Notes under the pieces: generated by a model
Databases searched by the model: none
Told to the model about the DNA's origin: nothing
Seen by the model: the letters and a program-made list of their open reading frames with translations, nothing else
Program-made: the position numbers and the translations under genes
Assembly: GCF_025465275.1 (NCBI RefSeq)
Contig: NZ_JAODNK010000216.1
Coordinates: 21,584-85,583 of the forward strand
Direction: 5' to 3'
Source of the DNA: Nocardia sp.
GTDB lineage: Bacteria > Actinomycetota > Actinomycetes > Mycobacteriales > Mycobacteriaceae
DNA: 64,000 bases
Shown here: piece after piece, positions 44,049 to 51,966 of the stretch
Layout of the letters: each line of letters starts with the position of its first letter
How positions within the stretch are numbered: position 1 is the stretch's first letter

Positions 44049-44076
44049 TTGCCATATCGGCAAATTATCTTGCCGA
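44049..44076. promoter_or_regulatory. Operator cluster for the XRE-cupin regulator
   Basis: Three half sites alternate: TTGCC (44049-44053), GGCAA (44059-44063) and TTGCC (44070-44074). TTGCC-N5-GGCAA is one palindrome; TCGGCAA-N6-TTGCCGA (44057-44076) is a second that shares the middle half site. It lies between divergent starts. Confidence 0.65.
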
Positions 44077-44121
44077 ATTTGTGGGTGTTCTCGCATGGTC
44101 GTGACAAGGAGGTGGTCACTG

Positions 44122-45090
44122 ATGACGGATCAGTTGGCAGACGGTTATGACGTGGTGGTGGTCGGCGGCGGCGCGGCCGGATTGAACGGAGCGCTGATGC
44201 TGGCCCGCGCCCGGCGGTCGGTGGTGGTGATCGACGCGGGCCATCCGCGTAATGCCCCCGCCGCCGGTGTGCACGGGCTGCTGGCCCGCGAGGGAATGTC
44301 CCCGGTGGAACTGGTCGGGCGCGGGCGGGCCGAGGTGCGGCAGTACGGCGGTCAGGTGGTGGCGGGCACGGTGGCCACCACAGTGCAGGACGGCACGGGA
44401 TTCACCGTGACGCTGACCAACGGGCGGACTGTGCGTGCCCGCCGCCTGCTGGTCACTACGGGCCTGGTCGATGAATTGCCGAATGTGCCTGGGCTGCACA
44501 GTCGTTGGGGACGCGACGTGATCCACTGCCCGTACTGCCATGGCTGGGAGGTCCGCGATCAGGCCATCGGCGTGCTGGCCACCGGCCCGATGTCGGTGCA
44601 TCAGGCACTGCTGTTCCGGCAGTGGAGTCCCGATATCACCTACTTCACCCACACCACCGCACCGCCGACCGCGGAGCAGGCCGAACAGTTCGCTGCCCGC
44701 GGCATTCGCGTGGTGACCGGCGAGGTGACCGCGGTGGAGATCGCCGGCGATCGGCTTGCGGGACTGCGACTTTCCGATGGCACGGTCATCGAACGCGACG
44801 CGGTGGTGGTCGGATCGCGCATGGTGGCGGACGCGAGTTTCCTTGCGCCACTGGGCCTCCTGCCCAAGGAGCACGTGTCGGGGATGGGTGAGTACATCCC
44901 GTGCGACCCCACCGGCCGCACCGATGTGCCCGGTGTGTGGGTGGCGGGCAATGTCACCGATCTCTCCGCACAGGTGGGCGCTGCGGCGGCGGCCGGAGCC
45001 GCCGCCGGTGCGCAGATCAACTTCGACCTGGTGAACGAGGAGACCCGCGAGGCCGTCGAGGCCTACCGTGCGGGAGTTCCGCTGACCTGA
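44122..45090 (+). CDS. Thioredoxin-reductase-like FAD oxidoreductase
   Basis: 322 aa from ATG at 44122, preceded by AAGGAGG. VVVGGGAAGLNGALMLARARRSVVVID near residues 11-37 binds FAD, the redox pair lies in IHCPYCHGWEVRD near 134-146 (CxxC), and VPGVWVAGNVTDLSAQVGAAAAAG near 270-293 is the C-terminal FAD segment. This subgroup lacks the usual NADPH GxGxxA motif of thioredoxin reductases, so the electron donor is uncertain. Regulated, by position, by the XRE-cupin protein. Confidence 0.88.
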   Translation: MTDQLADGYDVVVVGGGAAGLNGALMLARARRSVVVIDAGHPRNAPAAGVHGLLAREGMSPVELVGRGRAEVRQYGGQVVAGTVATTVQDGTGFTVTLTNGRTVRARRLLVTTGLVDELPNVPGLHSRWGRDVIHCPYCHGWEVRDQAIGVLATGPMSVHQALLFRQWSPDITYFTHTTAPPTAEQAEQFAARGIRVVTGEVTAVEIAGDRLAGLRLSDGTVIERDAVVVGSRMVADASFLAPLGLLPKEHVSGMGEYIPCDPTGRTDVPGVWVAGNVTDLSAQVGAAAAAGAAAGAQINFDLVNEETREAVEAYRAGVPLT

Positions 45091-45824
45091 CTCGCATAGG
45101 CGTCGAGAATGGCGAAGGTCGTCTCCGGCTGCTCCATATGTGGCAGATGCCCTGCCTCGCTGATGATTTCGAGCTTGGCATTGCCGAAGGCCGCGGCATA
45201 GGCCGCGCCGTACGCCGGCGTGACGATGCGATCGCTCTCGCCCCACACCAGCAGGGTGGGGATCGTGACGTCGGCCAGTCGCGGCAGCAGCGTCGGGTCG
45301 TGCATGTAGGGCTCGCCCGCGAAATGCCGCAGCGCGACCATGTTCGCTTGCCGCACAGCGAGTTGCGCGGCCGGAATCTCGGACGGGTCCTGATAGAAGC
45401 GGTCCGGGTCGTGATAGGAGTACTCCGCGATCGCACGGGCATCGAGGGCGAAGAAGTCGGGAATCGGCGCCGCGTCGATCCACACGCCGGTGGCATCGAT
45501 CAGGACGACGCCGCCCACCGTGCCCGCGCGATCCTGTGCGGCCATCTCGGCGGCGATCCACCCGCCGACGGAGGAACCGATGACAAGCACCTCGCGCAGC
45601 TCACGCTCGCGCAGCAGGATCAGATAGGCGGCGGCGAGGTCGGCGATGGTGTCGATCTCATCCGGCCTGGTCGTGCCGTTCCAGCCCGGCAGTGTGGGAG
45701 TCAGGACCCGCGAGGTGCGGGCGAAGTGTTCGGCGATGCCGGCCACGCTGAACGGCCCCGCGCCGCCGTGCAGGACGAGAACGGCCGGTCCGCTGCCTGA
45801 TTCGGTAATGGTCAGAGAGGTCAT
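45063..45824 (-). CDS. Alpha/beta hydrolase
   Basis: 253 aa from ATG at 45824. VLHGGAGPFSVAGIAEHF after the first strand is the oxyanion region; the nucleophile elbow is GSSVGG near residue 90, the Asp sits in WGESDRIVTPAYGAAY near 193-208 and the His in AGHLPHMEQPE near 226. Substrate unknown. Its 3' end overlaps that of the flavoprotein gene by 28 bp. Divergent from a MarR regulator 60 bp away. Confidence 0.88.
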   Translation of the reverse strand: MTSLTITESGSGPAVLVLHGGAGPFSVAGIAEHFARTSRVLTPTLPGWNGTTRPDEIDTIADLAAAYLILLRERELREVLVIGSSVGGWIAAEMAAQDRAGTVGGVVLIDATGVWIDAAPIPDFFALDARAIAEYSYHDPDRFYQDPSEIPAAQLAVRQANMVALRHFAGEPYMHDPTLLPRLADVTIPTLLVWGESDRIVTPAYGAAYAAAFGNAKLEIISEAGHLPHMEQPETTFAILDAYASQVSGTPAR

Positions 45825-45843
45825 GGGAAGCGCCTTCGATCGG

Positions 45844-45877
45844 TGACTAAACATGTTGATATAAACAAGCTTAGTCA
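45844..45877. promoter_or_regulatory. MarR operator candidate between hydrolase and MarR genes
   Basis: TGACTAA (45844-45850) and TTAGTCA (45871-45877) form a perfect 7-bp inverted repeat; the 20 bp between hold AACATGTT and TTGATAT, which is AT-rich and may include a -10 element. It lies upstream of both divergent starts. Confidence 0.55.
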
Positions 45878-45884
45878 TACTGAT

Positions 45885-46313
45885 ATGGTTCTGTCCATGC
45901 CTGGTGACCTGCAAGCTCTGGGACGGGCTGTCAAACAAGCCCAGTACCGCCACCATCGCGCACTGGACCGCGCGCTGATCGGTGTCGGCGCGACCCTGGC
46001 GCAATGGGATGCCTTGCGCGCCATAGCCCGTGACCCCGGCTCCAGCGCCCGCGCCCTGGCGGAAGAGACCTTCCAGAGTGAACAGGCCTTCGGTACCCTC
46101 GCCAACCGTTTGGTGACGCGCGGCCTCATCGACCGCGCCCCCGGCCACGGCCGCACCATCGAACACCGCCTCACCGTCACCGGTGAACAGGTCCTGGCAG
46201 CCGCAAACCGGGTCGCCGACGAGGTTCTCGCCGACTCCTTCGCCGACCTGTCCGCAGCCGAACGCGCCACCCTGCTGCAGCTGCTGCTACGGGTCGGTAT
46301 TCGAAGCGAGTAG
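45885..46313 (+). CDS. MarR-family transcriptional regulator
   Basis: 142 aa from ATG at 45885; ATG at 45897 (MPGDLQALGRAV) is an equally good start, and GTG at 45843 would cross the operator. The winged helix spans about residues 35-105: AQWDALRAIARDPGSSARALAEETFQSEQAFGTLANRLVTRGLIDR. No ribosome site is visible, so the transcript may be leaderless. Divergent from the hydrolase gene, which is its likely target. Confidence 0.85.
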   Translation: MVLSMPGDLQALGRAVKQAQYRHHRALDRALIGVGATLAQWDALRAIARDPGSSARALAEETFQSEQAFGTLANRLVTRGLIDRAPGHGRTIEHRLTVTGEQVLAAANRVADEVLADSFADLSAAERATLLQLLLRVGIRSE

Positions 46314-46494
46314 CGCGGCTCGAACCTCGTCCGGTCCTGCCCCGGAATGATCGAAAACAGGGGGTCGGAGCTGGCGAAACACCCTGGCGGGCGATCGGTC
46401 ACGGCTTGCCGAGGCGCGGGTGGATTCGGGTGATTCCGGACCATTCAACACCATAATCGAACACAGTTTCGAGTCCCCGGCTAGTGTTCCTCGC

Positions 46495-47689
46495 ATGGTC
46501 GGCACCGAATATGCAGTGATGCACCGGGTCTCACCGGTGCGTGCGCGAGCTTTCGGCACAGGTGCCGCGTGAGCCAGGGGCTGGCACCTGCGGTCGGGGA
46601 AACCTCCCGCACCGCGTCCGCGCGCGTCCCGGTGAGGTCGGGCGTGGACGAAAAGACAGGGGAATCCCTCACTGCCACTGTGCTGGTCGAGCGGGTGGGT
46701 TGGTGTGCGGAGTTGGTGGCCACGATGTCCACGACGCTGCTGCGCGAACACTGGAACACCACTGATGTGAATGTGCTGGCCTCCGGCGTGGATGGCCAAG
46801 GTAGGACGCTGCCGTCGAATGCGTGGATGGCGTTGCGGCGACTGGGCTGGAAAACCACGTGCGGGTTGGTGGTCAATGACCGGATCGTGCGGATGGCCCA
46901 AGAACTGTGGCGGCCGGGGCGACGGTCATCTACCTCGAAGACCTGCGGTCGATGGAAGCGAAAGGGATGGGCCGCAGCCACAATACGCGTCTGTCGCAGA
47001 CCGTGCGTGGTCAAATCGCCGACCACACACGGCATCTCGCCGCCGAGGTCGGTATCGCGGTGGTCACTGTCCCGCCTCGTGACACCTCCAAACACTGCCC
47101 GCGCTGCCTGCTCGTGCTGCGGCATCGCAAAGCCCCGGACCGGCCCACCACACCCGGCTGGAAATGGGCGTTGTGTCCAAACCCCGACTGCGGGTGGCAG
47201 GGTGACCGCGACCAAGGCGCGTGGCAGCGCATCGCCGCGCGCGGTCTCGCGCACCAAACCAAGACCGTCCGCGATCGTGCCAGCGGTGCCATGGCGATCC
47301 GGGGCGTGGTCCAGGCCATGGAAAAACAGGCCGTCATCACGGCCACCCCCAAGACTTGTCGAGTGGATCGGTCGAAAACCGGTCCTACTCGGCGTCGGAC
47401 CACCCCCCTCACGCCCCGGCGACGTGAGGTTCCCTCCCCGTCACGACCTTGCGGTCGTGGCGGTCAGCGTCCGGAGGGACACGCCTGTACGGACCGGATC
47501 TGGTTGCCTCGCGCGGCCACCCGGAACCAGAGCGTGCGCACGATCAGCATGAGCACACCCATCACCGGCCGTCACCGGCCACGCGGAGCGGCACTGGGCG
47601 CGGGGTTCCACCACCACGTCCACGCCACCCCACCCCGATGGGCAGATCCCCTGCCGGACACCATGTTCCGCATACGATCGCTTAGCTAA
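46495..47689 (+). pseudogene. Decayed TnpB-like RNA-guided nuclease gene
   Basis: Three reading frames hold one protein. The N-terminal part is spread over 46495-46571 and 46569 onward, with DVNVLASGVDGQGRTLPSNAW and NDRIVRMAQELWR; at 46907 the frame shifts to AAGATVIYLEDLRSMEAKGM. The second part keeps the RuvC-II Glu (YLEDL), a zinc ribbon (CPRC and CPNPDC) and the RuvC-III Asp region (GDRDQGAWQRIAARG), then a long basic tail ending 47689. The central part carrying the RuvC-I Asp is missing, so it is internally deleted as well as frameshifted and cannot cut. Confidence 0.75.
47442..47459. repeat. Hairpin within the TnpB-like 3' region
   Basis: CACGACC-TTGC-GGTCGTG, a perfect 7-bp stem on a tetraloop, inside the long C-terminal tail of the nuclease remnant. 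In active TnpB elements the guide scaffold overlaps the gene's 3' end; this could be part of such a scaffold, but the match is structural only. Confidence 0.35.
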
Positions 47690-47738
47690 TCAGAGACGCT
47701 GTATCTGCTCGACATTCTCACGGAAGGCAGGTCTGTCC

Positions 47739-48542
47739 ATGCAATTCCAAAGTAGAGCACGCGGTGTCCTCGCGGTATTGGCCTTGGCGCTCGGCGTCGC
47801 GGTCGGTGCGGCTCCGGCGCAGGCCGACCCGCTGCCGACGGTAGTTCTCGTGCACGGCGCATTCGCCGACACCACCAGCTGGGACGGGGTGGCCGCGAAA
47901 TTGCGCAATGACGGCTATTCCGTTGTGGTGCCGGACAATCCGCTGCGCGGCCCGGCCTTCGATGCGGCCGCGGTGCAGCGCACCCTCGATACCATCTCCG
48001 GCCCGGTCGTCCTGGTCGGCCACTCCTACGGCGGCACGGTCATCACCCAGATCCATGATCCGAAGGTCGAATCACTGGTCTATGTGGCCGCTTTCGCACC
48101 CGTACAGGGTGAGATCGCCTTCCAGGCCCTGGATCCCATTCGATTCCCCGGTAGCCAGTTGCTGCCTCCCGCACTGCAACTCCGCGTCGTCGACGACCCC
48201 AATGGCATCGCCGGCCACAATCTCGACGGCTACGTCGCCCCCGACCTGTTCAATTCGGTCTTCGCGCAGGACGTCAGCCCCGCAACAGCGGCCGACATGA
48301 TCGCGCACCAGCATTCCCTCGCAGTCACCGCGAATATCGAACCGTCCGCGGCCCCCGCCTGGGCAAACACCCCGAGCTGGTACATCGTCTCCGCGCAGGA
48401 TCACGTGATCCCGCCCGCGTCCCAGCGCTTCATGGCCTCCCGCATGGGCGCACACACCAGCGAACTCGACGCCTCCCACGCCTCCCTGGTATCGCGCCCC
48501 ATCGAGGTAGCCGCAGTAGTGGAGTCCGCCGCCGGTCATTGA
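47739..48542 (+). CDS. Secreted alpha/beta hydrolase
   Basis: 267 aa. Residues 1-29 are a Sec signal peptide cleaved after PAQA. VVLVHGAFADTTSW is the oxyanion loop; the nucleophile is in GHSYGG near residue 92, the acid in SAQDHVIPPASQRF near 213-226 and the His in ASHASLVSRP near 244. It resembles the AB-hydrolase group often annotated as salicylate-esterase-like. Substrate unknown; it acts outside the membrane. Confidence 0.88.
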   Translation: MQFQSRARGVLAVLALALGVAVGAAPAQADPLPTVVLVHGAFADTTSWDGVAAKLRNDGYSVVVPDNPLRGPAFDAAAVQRTLDTISGPVVLVGHSYGGTVITQIHDPKVESLVYVAAFAPVQGEIAFQALDPIRFPGSQLLPPALQLRVVDDPNGIAGHNLDGYVAPDLFNSVFAQDVSPATAADMIAHQHSLAVTANIEPSAAPAWANTPSWYIVSAQDHVIPPASQRFMASRMGAHTSELDASHASLVSRPIEVAAVVESAAGH

Positions 48543-48644
48543 TCGGGGGCCTGCGACCGGCCTACACGGTCAGAAACCGGTGCGACTCGGCAATATTTGC
48601 CACCTCACTCCGATTTCTGACCGTTCAGGCCGGACGCCGCACCA

Positions 48645-50618
48645 TCAACGCGTCGTCGCGGCAGCCCGCTTCCAGGCGGAATTGCGAAGCAGTCGTAGGC
48701 CATTGAGTCCGACGATGACAGTAGATCCTTCGTGGCCCGCCACACCCAGGGGCAGTGGGAGATGGCCGACGAGGTCCCATGTCACGAGCACGGTGATGAA
48801 TGTCGCGGCGATGACCAGGTTGGCGACCACGACGCGGCGTGCTCGCCGCGACAGCGCGATGACAGCGGGAATGGTGCCGAGGTCGTCTCGAACCACGACC
48901 GCGTCGGCGGTCTGCAGGGTGAGGTCGGATCCGGCTCTGCCCATGGCGATTCCGGTGTGCGCGGCGGCCAGCGCGGGTGCGTCATTGATACCGTCACCGA
49001 CCATCGTCACCCGTGCCCCCTGAGACTCCAGCTCGCGCACCGCGGTGACTTTGCCGTCAGGCAGCAGACCGGCGCGCACGTCGGTGATACCGACCTGTTC
49101 GGCAAGTCGGAGAGCGGTGGCCCGATTGTCGCCGGTGAGCAATACCGGTGTGGCACCGGTCAATTCGGCGACAGCGGCAATTGTCGTAGCGGCTTCGGGT
49201 CGCACCTGATCGGCGATGCCGAGCACCGCGACGGGGTGCTGTTCGCACAGCACTACCACGGCGGTCCGCCCGCTCTGCTGCAGTGTCTCGGCGGCGGCAA
49301 CGGCCGTCGTGTGCTGTGCCATCGTATCCAGCAGCGCGGCAGGGGATCCGACCTGAATGAAATGATCGTCGACCAGTGCCGAGACGCCTCGGCCGGGTTG
49401 AGTGGCGAATTCGTCGGCAGTCGGCAGTGACAGGTTGCGCAGCCGGGCCGCACGGACCACTGCGGCGGCCAGCGGGTGCTCGCTGGGATGTTCGGCGCCG
49501 GCGGCCAATCGCAGGATCTGCTCGTCGGTGAATGGGCTACCGGGCAGCGAGAGAATGTCGGCTAGTTCGGGGGTACCTCGGGTCAGGGTGCCGGTCTTGT
49601 CGAATGCGACCCGGGTGGTGGTGCCGAGCTGTTCCATCACCACAGCGGACTTCACGAGCACCCCGTGCCGTCCCGCATTGGCGATTGCGGCCAGCAGCGG
49701 CGGCATCGTGGCAAGAACGACCGCGCACGGTGAGGCGACGATCATGAACGTCATCGCCCGCAGCAGCGCGGTTCGCAAGGCATCGCCGAACAGCAGCGGA
49801 ACTACGAATACCGCGAGTGTGGCGGCTACCATGCCGAGGGAGTAGCGCTGTTCGACCTTCTCGATGAACAGTTGCGTCTTCGCCTTTGTGCGGCTGGCCT
49901 CCTCGACCAAGCCTGCGATGCGGGCCACCACCGAATCCTCGGCGCGGCGGTCCACGCGCACCCGCAACGCGCCGGTGCCGTTGAGGGTTCCGGCGAATAC
50001 CTCGTCCCCGACCGTCTTGTCTGCCGGCAGCGGCTCACCCGTGATGGTGGCCTGATCCACCTCGCTTGCCCCATGCACGACGCCTCCGTCGGCGGCGATG
50101 CGGTCACCGGGACGGACGAGGATCACGTCACCGACCTCGAGATCTGTTGCCTGCACGGTCTGCTCGTCACCGTCTGCGGTGAGGCGGGTCGCGGTGTCGG
50201 GGGCCAGGTCCAGCAGGCCGCGCACGGAGTCTTCGGTGCGGGCGGTGGCGAGGGCTTCCAGCGCGCCGGAGGTGGCGAAGATGACGATCAGTAGCCCGCC
50301 GTCCATGACCTGCCCGATAGCTGCCGCCCCGATAGCGGCGACGACCATCAGCAAATCGACGTCCAGGGTCTTCTCACGCAGCGCTTGGAGCCCGGCCAGC
50401 CCCGGCTCCCAGCCGCCGGTGAGGTAGCAGGCCAGGTACAGCGCCCACCACAGCCAAGCGGGCGCACCCAGCTGCTGAGCCGCGAGCCCCAATAGGAACA
50501 ACGCCAATGCTGCTGCGGCCCATCGCATCTCGGGCAGCGCAAACGGGCGTGTCCGCCGCACCGGCGCGGCTGCCGGTGCGAGGGCGCGAGGTGTAGGCGT
50601 GGTGGTGGACGAGACCAC
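48645..50618 (-). CDS. ctpJ: Ni/Co-type P1B ATPase
   Basis: 657 aa heavy-metal exporter. ITGEPLPADK marks the actuator domain, SPCAVVLATMPPLL the metal-binding membrane helix (SPC, P1B-4 type), FDKTGTLTRGTP the phosphorylation site, PSEHPLAAAVV the nucleotide-binding HP motif and MVGDGINDAPALAAAHTGIAMG the hinge. There is no N-terminal metal-binding repeat. The divergent neighbour is an NmtR ortholog; M. tuberculosis has the same pair (nmtR with ctpJ/nmtA), which exports Ni2+ and Co2+. Confidence 0.92.
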   Translation of the reverse strand: MVSSTTTPTPRALAPAAAPVRRTRPFALPEMRWAAAALALFLLGLAAQQLGAPAWLWWALYLACYLTGGWEPGLAGLQALREKTLDVDLLMVVAAIGAAAIGQVMDGGLLIVIFATSGALEALATARTEDSVRGLLDLAPDTATRLTADGDEQTVQATDLEVGDVILVRPGDRIAADGGVVHGASEVDQATITGEPLPADKTVGDEVFAGTLNGTGALRVRVDRRAEDSVVARIAGLVEEASRTKAKTQLFIEKVEQRYSLGMVAATLAVFVVPLLFGDALRTALLRAMTFMIVASPCAVVLATMPPLLAAIANAGRHGVLVKSAVVMEQLGTTTRVAFDKTGTLTRGTPELADILSLPGSPFTDEQILRLAAGAEHPSEHPLAAAVVRAARLRNLSLPTADEFATQPGRGVSALVDDHFIQVGSPAALLDTMAQHTTAVAAAETLQQSGRTAVVVLCEQHPVAVLGIADQVRPEAATTIAAVAELTGATPVLLTGDNRATALRLAEQVGITDVRAGLLPDGKVTAVRELESQGARVTMVGDGINDAPALAAAHTGIAMGRAGSDLTLQTADAVVVRDDLGTIPAVIALSRRARRVVVANLVIAATFITVLVTWDLVGHLPLPLGVAGHEGSTVIVGLNGLRLLRNSAWKRAAATTR

Positions 50619-50667
50619 AGGTGGACCTCCATGAAGTGGGGAAAGCCATCCGAGAATAACAGATCAT

Positions 50668-50683
50668 ATGAAGAGGTCTTCAT
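50668..50683. promoter_or_regulatory. ArsR/SmtB-type operator for nmtR-ctpJ
   Basis: ATGAAGA-GG-TCTTCAT, perfect 7-bp arms around a GG centre, in the divergent gap. It matches the general ArsR/SmtB operator pattern (ATGAA...TTCAT). It overlaps the ATG at 50682, which argues against using that codon as the main nmtR start. Confidence 0.75.
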
Positions 50684-50711
50684 GAATACCTGTGAGATAG
50701 ACTGCACTTTC

Positions 50712-51074
50712 ATGGGACACGGTGTAGAGGGCCGCGATCGGCCGGTGGCACGGCTCGACGCGGATTCGGCTGCGCACGTGGCGACTACATTGCAGGCGCT
50801 GGCCACCCCGAGCCGCCTGCTCATCCTGAGCGAACTGCGGCAGGGTCCCCGGCCGGTCTCCGAACTGGCCGAGTCCGTGGGCATGGAGCAGTCGGCCGTC
50901 TCGCATCAATTGCGATTGCTACGAAATCTGGGCCTGGTCATCGGTACTCGCGCGGGCCGCAGCATCGTCTACAGCCTGTACGACCACCATGTCGCCCAGC
51001 TCCTCGATGAGGCGGTGTATCACAGCGAGCATCTACGGCTCGGGCTCACCGAGCGGCCCGAGGCTGCCGGGTGA
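50712..51074 (+). CDS. nmtR: Ni(II)/Co(II)-sensing repressor NmtR
   Basis: 120 aa from ATG at 50712, the same length as M. tuberculosis NmtR. The sequence starts MGHGVEGRDRP; Gly2, His3, Asp91, His93, His104 and His107, the metal ligands known in NmtR, are all at the expected positions, and the SAVSHQLRLLRNLGLV recognition helix is near 61-76. An in-frame ATG at 50682 (AGAGGT just upstream) would add MNTCEIDCTF and mask the Gly2 amine ligand. It represses the divergent ctpJ until Ni or Co binds. Confidence 0.93.
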   Translation: MGHGVEGRDRPVARLDADSAAHVATTLQALATPSRLLILSELRQGPRPVSELAESVGMEQSAVSHQLRLLRNLGLVIGTRAGRSIVYSLYDHHVAQLLDEAVYHSEHLRLGLTERPEAAG

Positions 51075-51076
51075 GG

Positions 51077-51841
51077 TCAGTCCTGCAGCACCTCTTCGCG
51101 GAGGTGGTTGAGGGTTTTTGTGAGGATGCGGGAGACGTGCATCTGGGAGATGCCCATGTGGTCGGCGATCTGCTTCTGGGTCTTCGATTCGAAGAAGCGC
51201 ATGATCAGGAGTTCGCGTTCGCGGCGGGGGAGTTGGATCAGGTGCGGGCGGACCGCGATCTGTTGTTCGACGAGGTTGTAGCCGGGGTCGGTGTCGCCCA
51301 GGGATGCTGCGGGGGACATGTTCTCGCCGTCGTCGTTGATCATCGCGTCGAGCGGGGACGACTGGTAGGCATTGGCCGCGATCAGTGCGCGGGTGACGTC
51401 CAGGACGTCGACTTCGAGTTCGTCGGCGACTTCGCGGGCCCTGGGCATGCGGCCGAATCGCTGGGCGAGGGTTTCGACTGTGCCGGCCAGATGCAGCTGA
51501 ATTTCCTTGGTGCGCCGGGGAACTCGCACCGCCCAGGTGTGGTCGCGGAAGTGGTGGCGTACCTCGCCCATGATGGTGGGGACGGCGAAGGACAGGAATG
51601 GCGCGCCCCGGGAGATGTCGAAGCGGTCGACCGCCTGGATCAACCCGACTCGGGCCACCTGCTGTAAATCGTCGAAAGCCTCACCGCGCCCGGAGTATCG
51701 GCGCGCAATGTGGTCGGCGAGCGGCAGGCAGCGTTGGATTACCCGCTCGCGCAGCACTTCTCGTTTCGGATTCTCGGATTCGACGGCGACCGCAAGTTCT
51801 TCGAAGGCCGGCTCGATATCGTCGTAGCTGTCTTCAATCAT
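51077..51841 (-). CDS. SigF/SigB/SigG-type sigma factor
   Basis: 254 aa from ATG at 51841. Region 2 has AFDDLQQVARVGLIQAVDRFDISRGAPFLSFAVPTIMGEVRHHFRD (about 60-105), region 3 the ETLAQRFGRMPRAREVADEL helix, and region 4 RRERELLIMRFFESKTQKQIADHMGISQMHVSRIL (about 207-241). Such factors direct general-stress or stationary-phase genes and are normally held by an anti-sigma factor; none is adjacent. A promoter of its own class lies just upstream, so it is probably self-activating. Confidence 0.9.
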   Translation of the reverse strand: MIEDSYDDIEPAFEELAVAVESENPKREVLRERVIQRCLPLADHIARRYSGRGEAFDDLQQVARVGLIQAVDRFDISRGAPFLSFAVPTIMGEVRHHFRDHTWAVRVPRRTKEIQLHLAGTVETLAQRFGRMPRAREVADELEVDVLDVTRALIAANAYQSSPLDAMINDDGENMSPAASLGDTDPGYNLVEQQIAVRPHLIQLPRRERELLIMRFFESKTQKQIADHMGISQMHVSRILTKTLNHLREEVLQD

Positions 51842-51862
51842 CGGTATCACTCCGGTAACCAG

Positions 51863-51889
51863 GTACCCGGGGTACACCGACGCTAAACC
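51863..51889 (-). promoter_or_regulatory. SigF/SigB-type promoter of the sigma gene
   Basis: On the minus strand GGTTT (51889-51885), a 16-bp spacer, then GGGTAC (51868-51863). This fits the GGTTT-N15-17-GGGTAT consensus of actinobacterial SigF/SigB. The expected start of transcription lies about 15 bases before the ATG at 51841, with GGAG as ribosome site. Confidence 0.78.
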
Positions 51890-51966
51890 GCAACCCGACT
51901 GAAGATCGGCTGAAGGTTCCCCTCCGGGAGGACGCAAATGCTCGCTCACCGGCCGATACTCGGTGC

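Noticed and set aside
46287..46901. Minus-strand open frames over the TnpB-like region
   Set aside because: The protein motifs (zinc ribbon, RuvC blocks) are on the plus strand only.
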